Positions 30,776 through 40,369 of a stretch of 64,000 nt of DNA are shown one piece after another. Numbering within the stretch: position 1 is the stretch's first letter; each line of letters starts with the position of its first letter. The position numbers and the translations under genes were made by a program. The notes below the pieces were generated by a model that worked only from the letters and a program-made list of their open reading frames with translations, was not told the origin of the DNA and did not search any database. This DNA is from Candidatus Campylobacter infans (lineage in GTDB: Bacteria; Campylobacterota; Campylobacteria; Campylobacterales; Campylobacteraceae), in contig SPMW01000002.1 in NCBI GenBank assembly GCA_009827235.1, positions 1 to 64,000 on the forward strand, given 5' to 3'.

Positions 30776-31351
30776 TTATAATCCTAATTCATTTGTGCGC
30801 CCTGAGTTTGCCTTGCTAAGGACGCGCTTGCGATATACATTTGAAACTTCGGTGGCATCGCCTACTAATAAAGCATTAGTTGAGCAAATCGCCGCGCACA
30901 TAGGGATTTTGCCCTCAGCGATGCGGTTTTGTCCGTATAGTTCGCGCTCTTCGTGAGAGTTTGTAGGCTCAGGGCCGCCAGCACACATCGTGCATTTATC
31001 CATCGCGCCTTTAATGCCAAAAGCACCATCTCTTGGGAATTGTGGCGCGCCAAAAGGACAAGCATACAAACAATACCCACAGCCTATGCAAGTTTTTTTA
31101 TCGTGTAAAACTATGCCATCTTCGCGGATATAAAAGCATTTTACAGGGCAAACTTGCGCACAAGGCGCATCGGTGCAATGCTGGCAAGCTATGGTAGAAG
31201 ATACTTCTTTGCCTTCTATGCCATCATTTAGGGTTATGACCTTACGGCGATTTATGCCTACTGGCACCTCATGTGCTGAGCTACAAGCTACTTGGCAAGC
31301 AAAGCAACTAATGCAGCGGTTATTATCTACATAAAATTTCATTCTTGCCAT
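30776..31351 (-). CDS. fdhB: Formate dehydrogenase iron-sulphur subunit FdhB
   Basis: A 191-residue ferredoxin-like subunit with cysteine clusters for four [4Fe-4S] centres: CISCFACQVACSSAHEVP, CQHCTDAPCAQVCP, CIGCGYCLYACPFGAP, and CTMCAGG with CAAICSTNA. It carries electrons from the molybdenum or tungsten site in FdhA to FdhC on the periplasmic side. It has no Tat signal of its own, as expected for a subunit exported together with FdhA. Start and the fdhA stop share one base (TAATG). Confidence 0.96.
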   Translation of the reverse strand: MARMKFYVDNNRCISCFACQVACSSAHEVPVGINRRKVITLNDGIEGKEVSSTIACQHCTDAPCAQVCPVKCFYIREDGIVLHDKKTCIGCGYCLYACPFGAPQFPRDGAFGIKGAMDKCTMCAGGPEPTNSHEERELYGQNRIAEGKIPMCAAICSTNALLVGDATEVSNVYRKRVLSKANSGRTNELGL

Positions 31352-34314
31352 TATTTTGCCTCCTCGTCAAAAAATTGCGTTTTAAACATACTTTGATCTT
31401 TGCAACGCTCTAATTGACAAAGTCCGGCATTAAATTCTGAAATTTGCGTAACTATGTCAAAGCCGTAATTTGTTATTGTATTTGAGCTTTCGCCTATGGT
31501 GTAAGGTTTTGTGCCCTCAGGATAGCGCGCGCTTAAATCCACCCCTTGCATCACACCAGCAAAATTATAAGGCAAGCAAATTCTATCAGGCGTAACCGAA
31601 TGCGAATAAATGCATTTGACTTTAATTTTCGTGCCTTGTGGGCTATGAATCCACATATATTCTCCATCAAGTATGCCGTATTTGCCAGCAAGGGCAGGAT
31701 TTACATGCGCAAACATTTCAGGCGTGATATTTGCTAGGTATTTGCTAGTTCTCTCAAGCATACCAGCACCGCTAAGATTTACAAGGCGCATTGAGCTAAT
31801 TATCACAGGGAAATCCTTGCTCCAATCTTTTGCTGTTTGTTCGCTTATAAATTTTGTAGATACACGGAAATTTCGCTCTTGGTCGCCAAAGGTTGGGTAT
31901 TTTTCTACTAAATCTTTTCGCGGGCTGTGAATTGGCTCTCTATGTTTTGGTATAGGATCTACAAACTCCCAAACCATAGCGCGCGCTCTTGCATTACCAC
32001 AAGGGCTAATGCCGTATTTTTCGCAGTATTTTAAGATTGTGCCACTATAATCCATACTCCACGAGCTACCCATTTTTTCTTTTTCTTCTTTGCTTAGGGT
32101 TATGCCAAGGACTTTTTCTATGTTATTTTTGGTGATTTGTGGGTAGCCACCTTTTATTTTTGAGCCAGCTATTGTTACGCTCTCATCAGCAAGCTGGCTT
32201 ATGCCATTATGCTCTAAGCCAAAACGATTTCTAAATCCCATACCGCCTTGCCATACAGGTGTGCTTATATCATACATTATAGGCGTGCCTGGGTGGTTTT
32301 TGTTCCAGCAAGGCCACGGTAAGCCGTAGTATTCACCAGCTACTGGGGTGCCTTCTCGTCCTTTTAAGGTATTTGGATCAAAATTTTCCCAATTTTGCTG
32401 ATGTCTTTTTAATCTATCTGCTGTGCGCCCCATATTGCCTATGCTTTGAGTGCATCTTGCGATTTCATTTGTAGCATCATCTGGCCAAATAAAACTATCT
32501 TTTACTACCTTTGGCTCTCCATCTACAATATCCATCATCAAGCCCTTGACATATTCATCATAAAAGCCAAATTTTTTAGCAAAAAGCATCATTATTTCGT
32601 GGTCTTGTTTGCTTTCAAATATAGGCTTAATAACTTGTGAGCGCCATTGTGCTGAGCGGTTAGTAGCGCTTACATAACCGCTACTTTCAAACTGAGTACA
32701 AGCTGGCAAGATATAAACTCCATCTTTTCTCTCACTCAAAATCGCCACTTCATTAACAAAAGGCTCTACAATCACTAGCATATCAAGCTTATCTATGGCT
32801 TGTTTGATTTTGGTTAAATGCGCCATAGAGGTTATGCCTGTGCCTTGAACCCATAGCACGCGTAAATTACCGCTAGAAAAGGTATTTTCTTCTTTTAGCA
32901 CGCCTTGCCACCATTTAGAAAGCGAATAACCCTTTTCATTACGCCAAGTGCGCTCTTCTGGGTGATTTTGGTTGTAATAAAAATATTGTTTAAAATTTGT
33001 CCCTTTTACAGCTTGGCCTAATTTATCTCGTGGCTCTTTTACGCTAGTTGCAAAACGCTTGATAAACTCATCATAGTCTTGCCCCCAGCCCTTACAATAA
33101 TGCCTCCACGCCTCATCGCCCAAGCCATAATAACCCGGCAAAGAATCTGCTAAATTATTCATATCTGTTGCGCCTTGGACATTATCGTGGCCACGGATTA
33201 TATTACAGCCACCGCCTTTTATGCCCATATTACCAAGGACTAGCTGAATGATAGAATAAATCCTTGTATTAGAGCTACCAACAGAATGCTGAGTAACGCC
33301 AAGAGCCCAAGCCAAGGTAGCAGGCTTAGTAGTAGCAAAAATGCGAGTGATTTGTATTAACTGCTCTGCTGGTATGCCTGTAACATTTTGCGTTTCTTCT
33401 GGCGTCCATTTTGCCGCTTCTTCACGGATTTTTTCAATGGCATAGGTGCGAGTTTTTAGCATATTTTTATCTTCCCAGCCATTTTTAAAGATCAAATGAA
33501 GCATGCCATAGCCAAATGCTATATCAGTTCCTGGGCGCAAACGCACATAATAATCAGCCTTTGCTGCTGATTTTGTATAAACAGGATCTACTACTATTAA
33601 TTTTGCATTATTTCTATCTTTGGCTTGTAAAAAGTGCTTCATAGCACCAACTGGATTTGCCACGGCAGAATTTGCGCCTATTAGTAAAATTACCTTTGAA
33701 TTCGCAGCCACATCACCAAAGTGATTTGTCATAGCGCCATAACCCCAAGTATTCGCCACACCGGCGACTGTTGCGCTATGTCAAATGCGGGCTACATGGT
33801 CTATATTATTAGTGCCCCAAAATGCCGCAAATTTTCTAAAATAAAAGGCTTGCTCGTTGCTAAATTTAGCTGAGCCTAAAAACTCCACGCAATCAGGTCC
33901 ATCTTCGGCTCTAATTTGTAAGAGTTTATCGCCTATTTCGTTTATGGCTTGCTCCCAGCTAAGACGCTCCCATTTGCCATTTACCTTTTTCATAGGAAAT
34001 TTTATGCGCTGTTTTGATTTGGTTAGATCTATTTGATCTATGCCCTTACAGCAATGGCTACCTTGTGACATAGGATGATTTATAGCCATATCTTGGCGCA
34101 CCCAAACACCATCTTTTACCTCAGCTTCTATGCCACAACCCGCACTACAAATTGAACATATTGTGCGCACTTTTTTTGACCCAGGATATGGATCTGGCGC
34201 ATTTGCAGGTAATTGACTTAGTGTTTGGTTGCTAGCACCAAATAAAGTAGAGCTAGCCGCACCAAGCGTGGCTAGCTTTAAAAACGAACGCCTACCGATT
34301 TTGCTCTCGCTCAT
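31351..34314 (-). CDS. fdhA: Formate dehydrogenase catalytic subunit FdhA, selenoprotein (UGA = Sec178)
   Basis: A 987-residue molybdopterin enzyme that oxidises formate in the periplasm. The N-terminus has a Tat signal (GRRSFLK), and Cys53, Cys56, Cys60 and Cys88 bind a [4Fe-4S] cluster. An in-frame TGA at 33783-33781 follows VARI; the frame then continues HSATVAGVANTWGYGAMTNH, the active-site sequence of this family where Sec or Cys precedes His. A hairpin fitting a bacterial SECIS begins just after. A reader that stops at TGA would report two separate genes (33781-34314 and 31351-33759); they are one selenoprotein. Followed by fdhB and fdhC. Confidence 0.96.
33740..33783 (-). other. UGA selenocysteine codon and SECIS-like hairpin in fdhA
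   Basis: Read on the - strand: TGA, then 18 bases, then the apical loop GGTGT closed by the perfect 5-bp stem TCGCC / GGCGA, with CAA and TTG able to pair below it. In E. coli fdhF the loop GGUCU also lies 18 bases after the UGA. Spacing and loop fit a SelB-binding element. selA, selB, selC and selD are not in the window. Confidence 0.85.
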
Positions 34315-34364
34315 GTTTATCCTTTCATAAATTTTGATCTTTATAACTTACTAAATTATATTTA

Positions 34365-34565
34365 TTAGTATGCGATTTTATAATATTGCTCCCATATTTT
34401 TGTTTTATGATAAAGCACTTCTTTTTTCTTTGATTTACCGCTTACTACGCCATTGCTTGAAGTTTCTTTGCTTGAAGGGCCAACGCTAGCAGCTCCAAGG
34501 CTTACCGCACCAGCTATGGCGCCTATTTTCAGGCTTTTGCGTAAAAACTCGCGTCTATTTTGCAT
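34365..34565 (-). CDS. Small Tat-signal protein of the formate dehydrogenase operon
   Basis: A 66-residue protein starting MQNRREFLRKSLKIGAIAG, a twin-arginine signal with a short hydrophobic region and an Ala-rich stretch (AVSLGAASVG), then a basic Ser/Lys-rich segment ending in an aromatic tail. The frame is open to 34622 but the ATG at 34565 follows AAAGGAAC and puts the RR motif in place. Small Tat proteins of this kind sit directly before fdhA in Campylobacter. The role is not established; it may help folding or export of FdhA. Confidence 0.8.
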   Translation of the reverse strand: MQNRREFLRKSLKIGAIAGAVSLGAASVGPSSKETSSNGVVSGKSKKKEVLYHKTKIWEQYYKIAY

Positions 34566-34946
34566 TTTGTTCCTTTCTGTGTAGTTTATCGCGTAAAATT
34601 GTAATAAATTGCTTTTTAACATATACTTTATTTAGAAATTAGTTATTTTTTATAAGTTTGCATTAAGAAATCTTAAAATAATGAAATAGTCAATAATTTT
34701 ATATAATTCTTTAAAATTTAGGCTTTTTATTTAAGAGTTAATTACTGCTTAATTTAAAATTTTAAGTTGAGGTAGTTTAGAATTTATTTATTCAAAATTT
34801 TAGTTTTTGAGCGATAAATTTTAATTGCGTATAAATAACTCTAACTCATTTAATTTTAAAGATTTAGATTGTAAATTAGCGCTAAATATCGCTATATAAT
34901 AAAATTTGTATTTAAATTTTAATTTAAATCAGTAAATTATTTTATT
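34566..34946. other. About 380-bp intergenic region before the fdh genes
   Basis: No gene is supported. Very AT-rich, with several TTTAAAATTT words. It must hold the promoter of the fdh operon (read on the - strand) and the end of the TorD-like gene. No operator I can name is visible. Confidence 0.55.
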
Positions 34947-35681
34947 TTATAAAAGGCTAAATTCATCCCAGTGGATTTTGCTTTTTGCGCTTGGCATTTT
35001 GGTTTTAAATGGCTTCATAGCCATTGCTGTTTTTGCCATACTTGTAGCCTTTTTAGGTGGTGCTTTTATGTTTAAAAATACTCGCTCGACATTCATAAAC
35101 TCATTCATAATATTTGCGAGTGCTTTAAAAATTTTAGCATCTTTATGAGCCATTAAAAGCTCGCAAAGCTCGTCTATAAAAGGATTTAGCACGGCAATAA
35201 TTAGCTCATTTGCAAGCTCTAAGCTATTGTAATTTTGCTCTTTTATAATTTGTGCGTTTTCATTTAAGCTATCTTTTAAAAACGAACTAACAAGCGCAAG
35301 GACAAAGCCTATAAAATCCTCGCTTTCTTGGCAGATTTTAAAATTTCTTCTATATTTGCTTTTTTTTAAAATTTCAATTACTTTAAGCCTTTGTGCGCCA
35401 TTATCGCGCCCTTCATCATAAAATGATATATTCAAAGGAATATTTCCGTAGCTTAAATCAAAAAGCACAGCATTTTGCTCTGTTTTAAACTCAGCAAAAT
35501 CAATCCCACCCAGCAAGTCAAAATCGCCTTTATTTTCATCACTTAAAGGGCTTTGTGCTAAGTAGCTGGCTTGATTTTTAAAAACATTAAATCTGCTATC
35601 ATCATCGCCATAAAAGAAAAAAGCAAAGGCTAAAAACTCATAATAATAAGCCCTTGCGCGCGTGAGGTTTTGGTTATTCAT
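34947..35681 (-). CDS. TorD-family chaperone for a molybdoenzyme (probably FdhA)
   Basis: A 244-residue, mostly helical protein of the TorD/DmsD type. These cytoplasmic chaperones hold Tat-exported molybdoenzymes until the cofactor is inserted. The N-terminus MNNQNLTRARAYYYEFLAFA is the usual TorD helix one, and the C-terminus ends in basic motifs and IHWDEFSLL. The frame is open to 35732, but the ATG at 35681 gives the family start and overlaps the stop codon of the gene before it by eight bases. Neighbourhood with fdhA, with the same order as in C. jejuni, makes FdhA the likely client. Confidence 0.82.
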   Translation of the reverse strand: MNNQNLTRARAYYYEFLAFAFFFYGDDDSRFNVFKNQASYLAQSPLSDENKGDFDLLGGIDFAEFKTEQNAVLFDLSYGNIPLNISFYDEGRDNGAQRLKVIEILKKSKYRRNFKICQESEDFIGFVLALVSSFLKDSLNENAQIIKEQNYNSLELANELIIAVLNPFIDELCELLMAHKDAKIFKALANIMNEFMNVERVFLNIKAPPKKATSMAKTAMAMKPFKTKMPSAKSKIHWDEFSLL

Positions 35682-36267
35682 TTGTATTTTCTCTTTTTTT
35701 GAAATATTTTTTATAAGCAAGCAGGCCCACAACTAGTAAAATTGAGCCATAAATTAAATAGCGCAAGATATTTAAAGTGGTGCGGTTTGAGCTGCCAATG
35801 GCGTTTTCTAGCGTGATGTTTTTGCTAGTTGCTATGCGCTCGCAAATATCAGCGTAGCCATTTAATAAAGCAGCGTTATAGATATCTTCTGCTTTATTTG
35901 CCACCAAAATAGGCAAAATCGAGCCTGTGTTTGGGCGCGGACTTAAAATTTCATCTTTATCTACTAAGCTCGCATCTGAAAGAAATAAATCCACCTTGCC
36001 ACTTTTTTGGCCTGCCTTAGCTGGCACAAGCACCAAAAGAACATAAGGCGCACGCGGTAAATGCGGCTTTACAAGCTCATTTAAACTTAGATTATTTTTG
36101 TTTTGGCTTGTTAGTAAAACTACTTTTATGCCGGTTTTGCTTTCAAGCTCTTTGCCTAGTTTGCCTATTTTATCTAAAACATTAGGATTTAAAAGCCTTG
36201 CATCATCTATAACATTAGCATTCAAAAAATAAGATAAAAAGAAAATAAATATAAAATTTCTAAACAC
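35674..36267 (-). CDS. TPM-domain (DUF477-like) membrane-anchored protein, GTG start
   Basis: A 197-residue protein: signal peptide (FIFIFFLSYFLNA), a periplasmic TPM-type domain (DARLLNPNVLDKIGKLGKEL, then TGIKVVLLTSQNKNNLS), one TM helix near 168-187 and a short basic cytoplasmic tail. GTG at 36267 is the start, six bases after AAGGG. TPM domains occur in proteins linked to membrane-protein turnover and photosystem repair; the role here is unknown. It lies between the cco operon terminator and the TorD-like gene and overlaps the latter. Confidence 0.75.
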   Translation of the reverse strand: MFRNFIFIFFLSYFLNANVIDDARLLNPNVLDKIGKLGKELESKTGIKVVLLTSQNKNNLSLNELVKPHLPRAPYVLLVLVPAKAGQKSGKVDLFLSDASLVDKDEILSPRPNTGSILPILVANKAEDIYNAALLNGYADICERIATSKNITLENAIGSSNRTTLNILRYLIYGSILLVVGLLAYKKYFKKRENTNE

Positions 36268-36281
36268 AAAAAACCCTTAAA

Positions 36282-36314
36282 TAAAAAAAGCGAGCCAGCA
36301 AATGCAAGCTCGCT
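36282..36314 (-). terminator. Rho-independent terminator of the cco operon
   Basis: On the - strand AGCGAGC (36314-36308) pairs with GCTCGCT (36295-36289), with a 12-base loop, followed by a run of T (TTTTTTT). It lies 47 bases after the stop of the last small gene of the operon. Confidence 0.88.
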
Positions 36315-36360
36315 TAAATTTGCTAAGAGCTTATGCGCTACATAAGCTCATCTTAAAAAA

Positions 36361-36459
36361 TCAGCCGATAAAAAGGTGATTTGGGGTTAATACGCTCCAC
36401 GCGCACACAGCCGCTGAAATTATAAGCCCAAGAACGATGATATAATCAAGTACTTTCAT
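36361..36459 (-). CDS. 32-residue membrane protein at the end of the cco operon
   Basis: A very short gene starting MKVLDYIIVLGLIISAAVCA and ending LTPNHLFIG: a single TM helix with almost no soluble part. The start follows a perfect AAGGAGT ribosome binding site that lies within the last codons of the gene before it, which supports real translation. By size and place it could be a small cbb3 oxidase assembly or stability subunit. That is inference; I know no named family for it. Confidence 0.7.
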   Translation of the reverse strand: MKVLDYIIVLGLIISAAVCAWSVLTPNHLFIG

Positions 36460-36461
36460 AT

Positions 36462-36686
36462 TTACTCCTTGGTTCTCATTATTTTAAATTTAGTATCGGT
36501 ATTGTCTAGCATTTTCACATCTGTTAATTCGCTACGCTCAAAATCATAAGGCTTTTGCATAGCATCTTGTTGGGCGATTATGCCTAAGTATGTAAGCACC
36601 GCTAATATACTAAGTAGCAATACAGTAGCTATTAACATACCAGGAATTCCTTGAAATGCAAATACGCTTCTATTTGTATTTTCCAT
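36462..36686 (-). CDS. DUF4006-like small membrane protein of the cco operon
   Basis: A 74-residue protein with one TM helix (about 14-38, GIPGMLIATVLLLSILAVLTY) and a polar C-terminal half ending KFKIMRTKE. It starts one base after the ccoP stop, so it is part of the same transcript. Small proteins of the DUF4006 type follow ccoP in many Campylobacter genomes, which suggests a role in cbb3 oxidase assembly or stability, not yet shown as far as I know. Confidence 0.75.
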   Translation of the reverse strand: MENTNRSVFAFQGIPGMLIATVLLLSILAVLTYLGIIAQQDAMQKPYDFERSELTDVKMLDNTDTKFKIMRTKE

Positions 36687-36687
36687 C

Positions 36688-37557
36688 TTATTCTCCTCTT
36701 AGTGAGCTTATGTATGCGCCAACGGCTTTTTCTTGTACAGCATTTAGCACGCCTGTTGTCGAAAAATTAGGCATTGAGCCGATAAAGCCATTTTTGCCGT
36801 GATTTAACACATCAACTACAAATTCGCCACTGCCGTATTTTGTAAGATCAGGCGCCATTGCATCCATTCCCTTGCCATCTTCGCCATGACAAGCTGTGCA
36901 AGTTACATAAGCTTGGCGTCCTGCTTCTACAAGAGCTGGGTTTTTGGTTTGTTTGATAGCTGAAATTTCAAGTGCTACATAAGCAGCTATGGCTTTTGCC
37001 GTAGCATCATCTATGCCTAAATCAGCGCCTTTTGACATTTCGCCAAGAGGATAATTCATACCTTTTGAGCCTTGAACTATTGATTGATAGATGGCTTCTT
37101 CGCTACCCCAGGCTGTAAGATCTGCTGCTTTGCCATTTATGCCAGTAGCATCTACGCCGTGGCATTGAGAGCATTGGACTAAAAATACTTGCTCGCCCAT
37201 TCTAATCAATTCATCGCCTTGAACATTCGCAAATTTTGATTCAAAAGATGTGTTATAGGCTTTTACTTCTTCGTTATATTCGCCGATTTGTGAATATGAG
37301 TTTAGCGGATAACCCACTAAAAAATACCATAAAGCCCAAATAATCACACCAGCAAAGCACACAGCCCAGCCTACTGGCAATGGGTTTTTGTATTCGCCGA
37401 TACCATCCCAATTTTCTTCGCTTAGTTCGCCTTTTTCCGATTTTGCTTTCATAGCTCCAAATAGCCTGACTACGACTACAACTGTAATCAAAATAATAGC
37501 TATGGCGCCGATGAAAGTAAGTAAGTTGATATTATCACTTAAATTAAACCATTTCAT
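36688..37557 (-). CDS. ccoP: cbb3 cytochrome c oxidase diheme subunit CcoP
   Basis: A 289-residue membrane-anchored diheme cytochrome c. Two TM helices (about 11-31 and 64-82) precede two heme c domains with CSQCH at 129-133 and CTACH at 220-224; later methionines (GMNYP, GSMPNF) serve as axial ligands. It receives electrons from the bc1 complex or cytochrome c and passes them to CcoO/CcoN. It overlaps ccoQ by four bases. Confidence 0.97.
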   Translation of the reverse strand: MKWFNLSDNINLLTFIGAIAIILITVVVVVRLFGAMKAKSEKGELSEENWDGIGEYKNPLPVGWAVCFAGVIIWALWYFLVGYPLNSYSQIGEYNEEVKAYNTSFESKFANVQGDELIRMGEQVFLVQCSQCHGVDATGINGKAADLTAWGSEEAIYQSIVQGSKGMNYPLGEMSKGADLGIDDATAKAIAAYVALEISAIKQTKNPALVEAGRQAYVTCTACHGEDGKGMDAMAPDLTKYGSGEFVVDVLNHGKNGFIGSMPNFSTTGVLNAVQEKAVGAYISSLRGE

Positions 37558-37781
37558 TTACTGCTCCTATTATCGCTAGATGTAGAGTTTTGTTTAGCTT
37601 CTATGGTTTTATCATCTAAATTATCATCTAGGGCTAAACGGCTGTATTTTTCGTAGTTTCTGCGCCCTGACTTTTCAGAGCGAGTTAGATGAAACCAATA
37701 GCTATATAATATAACCACCATAGCGACAAGAAGGATAAAAAAACCATATCCTTGAAGTTCTCTCATAGTCTCTACACTCAT
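37554..37781 (-). CDS. ccoQ: cbb3 oxidase subunit CcoQ
   Basis: A 75-residue protein with one TM helix (GYGFFILLVAMVVILYSYWF) and a basic, then acidic cytoplasmic tail. CcoQ stabilises the cbb3 complex, protecting it in the presence of oxygen in studied species. It sits between ccoO and ccoP, nine bases after ccoO. Confidence 0.92.
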   Translation of the reverse strand: MSVETMRELQGYGFFILLVAMVVILYSYWFHLTRSEKSGRRNYEKYSRLALDDNLDDKTIEAKQNSTSSDNRSSK

Positions 37782-37790
37782 AGCTTTGCC

Positions 37791-38456
37791 TTATTTCAAG
37801 CTATTTAGATATGCTATTAACGCTACTATTTGGCGGATTTCGCCACGAGCGAATGCATCTTTAACATCTTGATCTTTCATTTGATCAACTATAGCCTGCG
37901 CCTCTGCTTTTACTTGTTCTTGCGCTTCTTCCCAAGTGCCTAGTTTAGGATTACCTTCTGTATCATAAGGCACATTAAATACCTTCTTAACAGTTAAAGC
38001 CTCAGCATAAGCTGTTTCTATATTAGCATTTTTGCTAAACATATGTTTGTATGCTGGCATTATCGAGCCTGGCACCATCATAACTGGATCTTTCATATGA
38101 TTTTCATGCCAATCAGCTGTGCGGTAATTACCTACGCGAGCTAAGTCAGGGCCCGTGCGTTTTGAACCCCACAAAAATGGGCGGTCGTAAGCAAATTCGC
38201 CACTTATTGAATAAGCACCGTATCTGTCAGTTTCGCTTTTAAACGGACGGATTAACTGTGAATGACATGCATTACAGCTATCGCTGATATAAACATGACG
38301 CCCGGCAAGCTCTAATACGCTATAAGGTTTAGTATCTTTTGTAGGTCTTGCTCTATCAGCAAAATCAGGTAAAATTTCAACTATACCAGCATAAGCAATA
38401 AATACAAAAACAAAAACTGCGAAGAAGAATGGATTTTTTTCTAACCAACTAAACAT
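37791..38456 (-). CDS. ccoO: cbb3 oxidase monoheme subunit CcoO
   Basis: A 221-residue cytochrome c anchored by one N-terminal TM helix (about 9-29). The heme c site is C61-NAC-H65, with RVGNYRTADWHENHM and PGSIMPAYKHM supplying the later Met ligand region. It passes electrons from CcoP to the catalytic subunit. Lies 11 bases after ccoN. Confidence 0.97.
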   Translation of the reverse strand: MFSWLEKNPFFFAVFVFVFIAYAGIVEILPDFADRARPTKDTKPYSVLELAGRHVYISDSCNACHSQLIRPFKSETDRYGAYSISGEFAYDRPFLWGSKRTGPDLARVGNYRTADWHENHMKDPVMMVPGSIMPAYKHMFSKNANIETAYAEALTVKKVFNVPYDTEGNPKLGTWEEAQEQVKAEAQAIVDQMKDQDVKDAFARGEIRQIVALIAYLNSLK

Positions 38457-38467
38457 ATCATCCTCCC

Positions 38468-39931
38468 TTACGCTGCCATTGGTGATGCGCTAACAGGCTC
38501 TTTTTCAAGCTCTCTTGCGCTCAAAGATTTTAGTATGTTATAAACAAACATGAAAAAGCCTATTAAATATAATAAGCCACCTATAGCGCGTATCCAGTAG
38601 TATGGGATAAGCACGGTTACTGTATCTATAAAGGTGTAAGCTAAATTGCCGTATTCATCAGTGGCGCGCCACATCATACCTTGTGTGATACCTGCTATCC
38701 ACATAGACGCAAAATATAACACGATACCAGTTGTTTGGATCCAAAATTGTGCTTCCATTAAAGATTTAGAATAAATTTCGCGCTTAAATACGCGTGGGGT
38801 CATATGATAAAGCGCTGCCATAGTCATAAAGCCAACCCAGCCAAGTGTGCCATCGTGCACATGCCCTGGTATCCAGTCTGTAAAGTGCGCTATGGCATTT
38901 ACTGATTTGATAGAAAGAATTGGTCCTTCAAGGGTTGAGAACATATAAAATGTAGAAGCTAAAATCATAAATTTAATAAGCGGACTTTCGCGGAGTTGAT
39001 CCCATTCGCCTTTCATTGTAAGCAAGATATTTATGGCTGAACCCCAGCTTGGCAAGATAAGCACCACTGAGAAAATTGAACCCATAGTTTGCATCCAATC
39101 AGGCACGGTTGAATAAATTAAATGGTGTCCGCCAGCCCATAAATACACAAACATCAAGCCCCAAAATGCAAATACAGAAAGTTTGTAGCTAAAAATAGGT
39201 TGCCCGCTTTCTTTTGGTAAGAAATAATAAATTTGTGCGATAATTGCCACTGTGAAAACAAATGCTACGGCGTTATGTCCCCACCACCATTGCACTAGCG
39301 CATCGTTGCTGCCAGCATACATAGAAACAGAATGCCACCAATCACCCATGCCAGCTACAAAATAAGTAGGCACAGCCATATTATTAAACAAATAAAGCAT
39401 TGCTACACCTAAAAATGTCGCTACATAATACCAAATAGATACATATAGCGTTTTTTCACGGCGTATGCCTATAAGTCCAAAGATTGAAATGCCCCAAAGC
39501 ACCCAAACTACTACAACCAAAAGATCTATCGGCCATTCAAGTTCTGCGTATTCTTTTGAAGTAGAAATACCAGCAAATAGCGTAACTACCGCAAGAGCGA
39601 TAACCACAATATAAAGCCAAAAATGTAAATAGCCAATGAAAGTAAGAAATTTGCTTTCATTCATTGACACCTTCAAAACTCTTTGGCCTACATAATACCA
39701 TGTCGCCCAAATACCTGAAAGCATAAAGCCATATACCACGCCATTGGTATGTAATGGCCTAAGACGGCTAAAAGTGCCATATTCTCCAGCTATATAATTG
39801 AGATCTGGGTATGCCATTTGAAACGCTATAAGCGTGCCAATTCCCATACCCACGATGCCAAAAATTAGCGTAGAAAACATGAACAATTTAGCAACGCCAA
39901 AGTCGTAATTTAATGCATTGCTTGGTTGCAT
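38468..39931 (-). CDS. ccoN: cbb3 cytochrome c oxidase catalytic subunit CcoN
   Basis: A 487-residue heme-copper oxidase subunit with about twelve TM helices. It reduces oxygen with high affinity, the terminal oxidase of a microaerophile. Histidine ligands for low-spin heme b, high-spin heme and CuB are seen in LHTNGVVYGF, WWWGHNAVAFVF, AGGHHLIYSTVPDW and PGHVHDGTLGWVG. The frame extends to 39958, but the ATG at 39931 has AGGAGG six bases upstream and gives the family start MQPSNALNYDF. First gene of ccoNOQP and two small genes. Confidence 0.97.
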   Translation of the reverse strand: MQPSNALNYDFGVAKLFMFSTLIFGIVGMGIGTLIAFQMAYPDLNYIAGEYGTFSRLRPLHTNGVVYGFMLSGIWATWYYVGQRVLKVSMNESKFLTFIGYLHFWLYIVVIALAVVTLFAGISTSKEYAELEWPIDLLVVVVWVLWGISIFGLIGIRREKTLYVSIWYYVATFLGVAMLYLFNNMAVPTYFVAGMGDWWHSVSMYAGSNDALVQWWWGHNAVAFVFTVAIIAQIYYFLPKESGQPIFSYKLSVFAFWGLMFVYLWAGGHHLIYSTVPDWMQTMGSIFSVVLILPSWGSAINILLTMKGEWDQLRESPLIKFMILASTFYMFSTLEGPILSIKSVNAIAHFTDWIPGHVHDGTLGWVGFMTMAALYHMTPRVFKREIYSKSLMEAQFWIQTTGIVLYFASMWIAGITQGMMWRATDEYGNLAYTFIDTVTVLIPYYWIRAIGGLLYLIGFFMFVYNILKSLSARELEKEPVSASPMAA

Positions 39932-40369
39932 CAAGTCCTCCTGTGATGGAATTATCATTAAATGATGCGTAATTTTAACAAAAATTGATAAAACTATTGC
40001 TTAAATTTGTATTAAATTTGCGTTAAATTTTAAGTAAGTTTTTAAATAACACTGATGTTATCTAAAATAAATAAAAACACGAAATAATCACTAAAAATAT
40101 TAATTACATTAAATATATATTAAAAATAATTTTTCTAATATTTTTAAACAAAATGAAAAATATTTTTTCTTAAATTTTAATTTTTACTTTTTTAAAATAA
40201 GACAAATTTTAAAATTTTAATCTCAATATGCTCGCAAAATTAAACCCAAAACAAAAATATTTGCCTAAAAATAAATGCAAAAAATCACAAAGGCTTGCTT
40301 TAAAATATCTTTAAAATAAACGCCCAGCCACAAATGCTTGCCAAGCAAACCCACATTAAAATTTTAACT
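39932..40369. other. About 440-bp intergenic region before ccoN
   Basis: No gene is supported. The region is extremely AT-rich with many short A and T runs. It carries the promoter of ccoN (on the - strand) and the end of hspR. A small inverted repeat (GCTTGCCAAGC, near 40337) is the only GC-containing structure I see; a regulator site cannot be assigned. Confidence 0.55.

Noticed and set aside
31351-33759. Separate gene starting at a GTG with MANTWGYG
   Set aside because: It is in frame with 33781-34314 across a single TGA at the known Sec position, with a SECIS-like hairpin. It is the larger part of fdhA.
40085-40200. Possible operator or RNA gene in AT-rich DNA upstream of ccoN
   Set aside because: Inverted repeats there are only A/T and expected from composition; no stable stem or known site.
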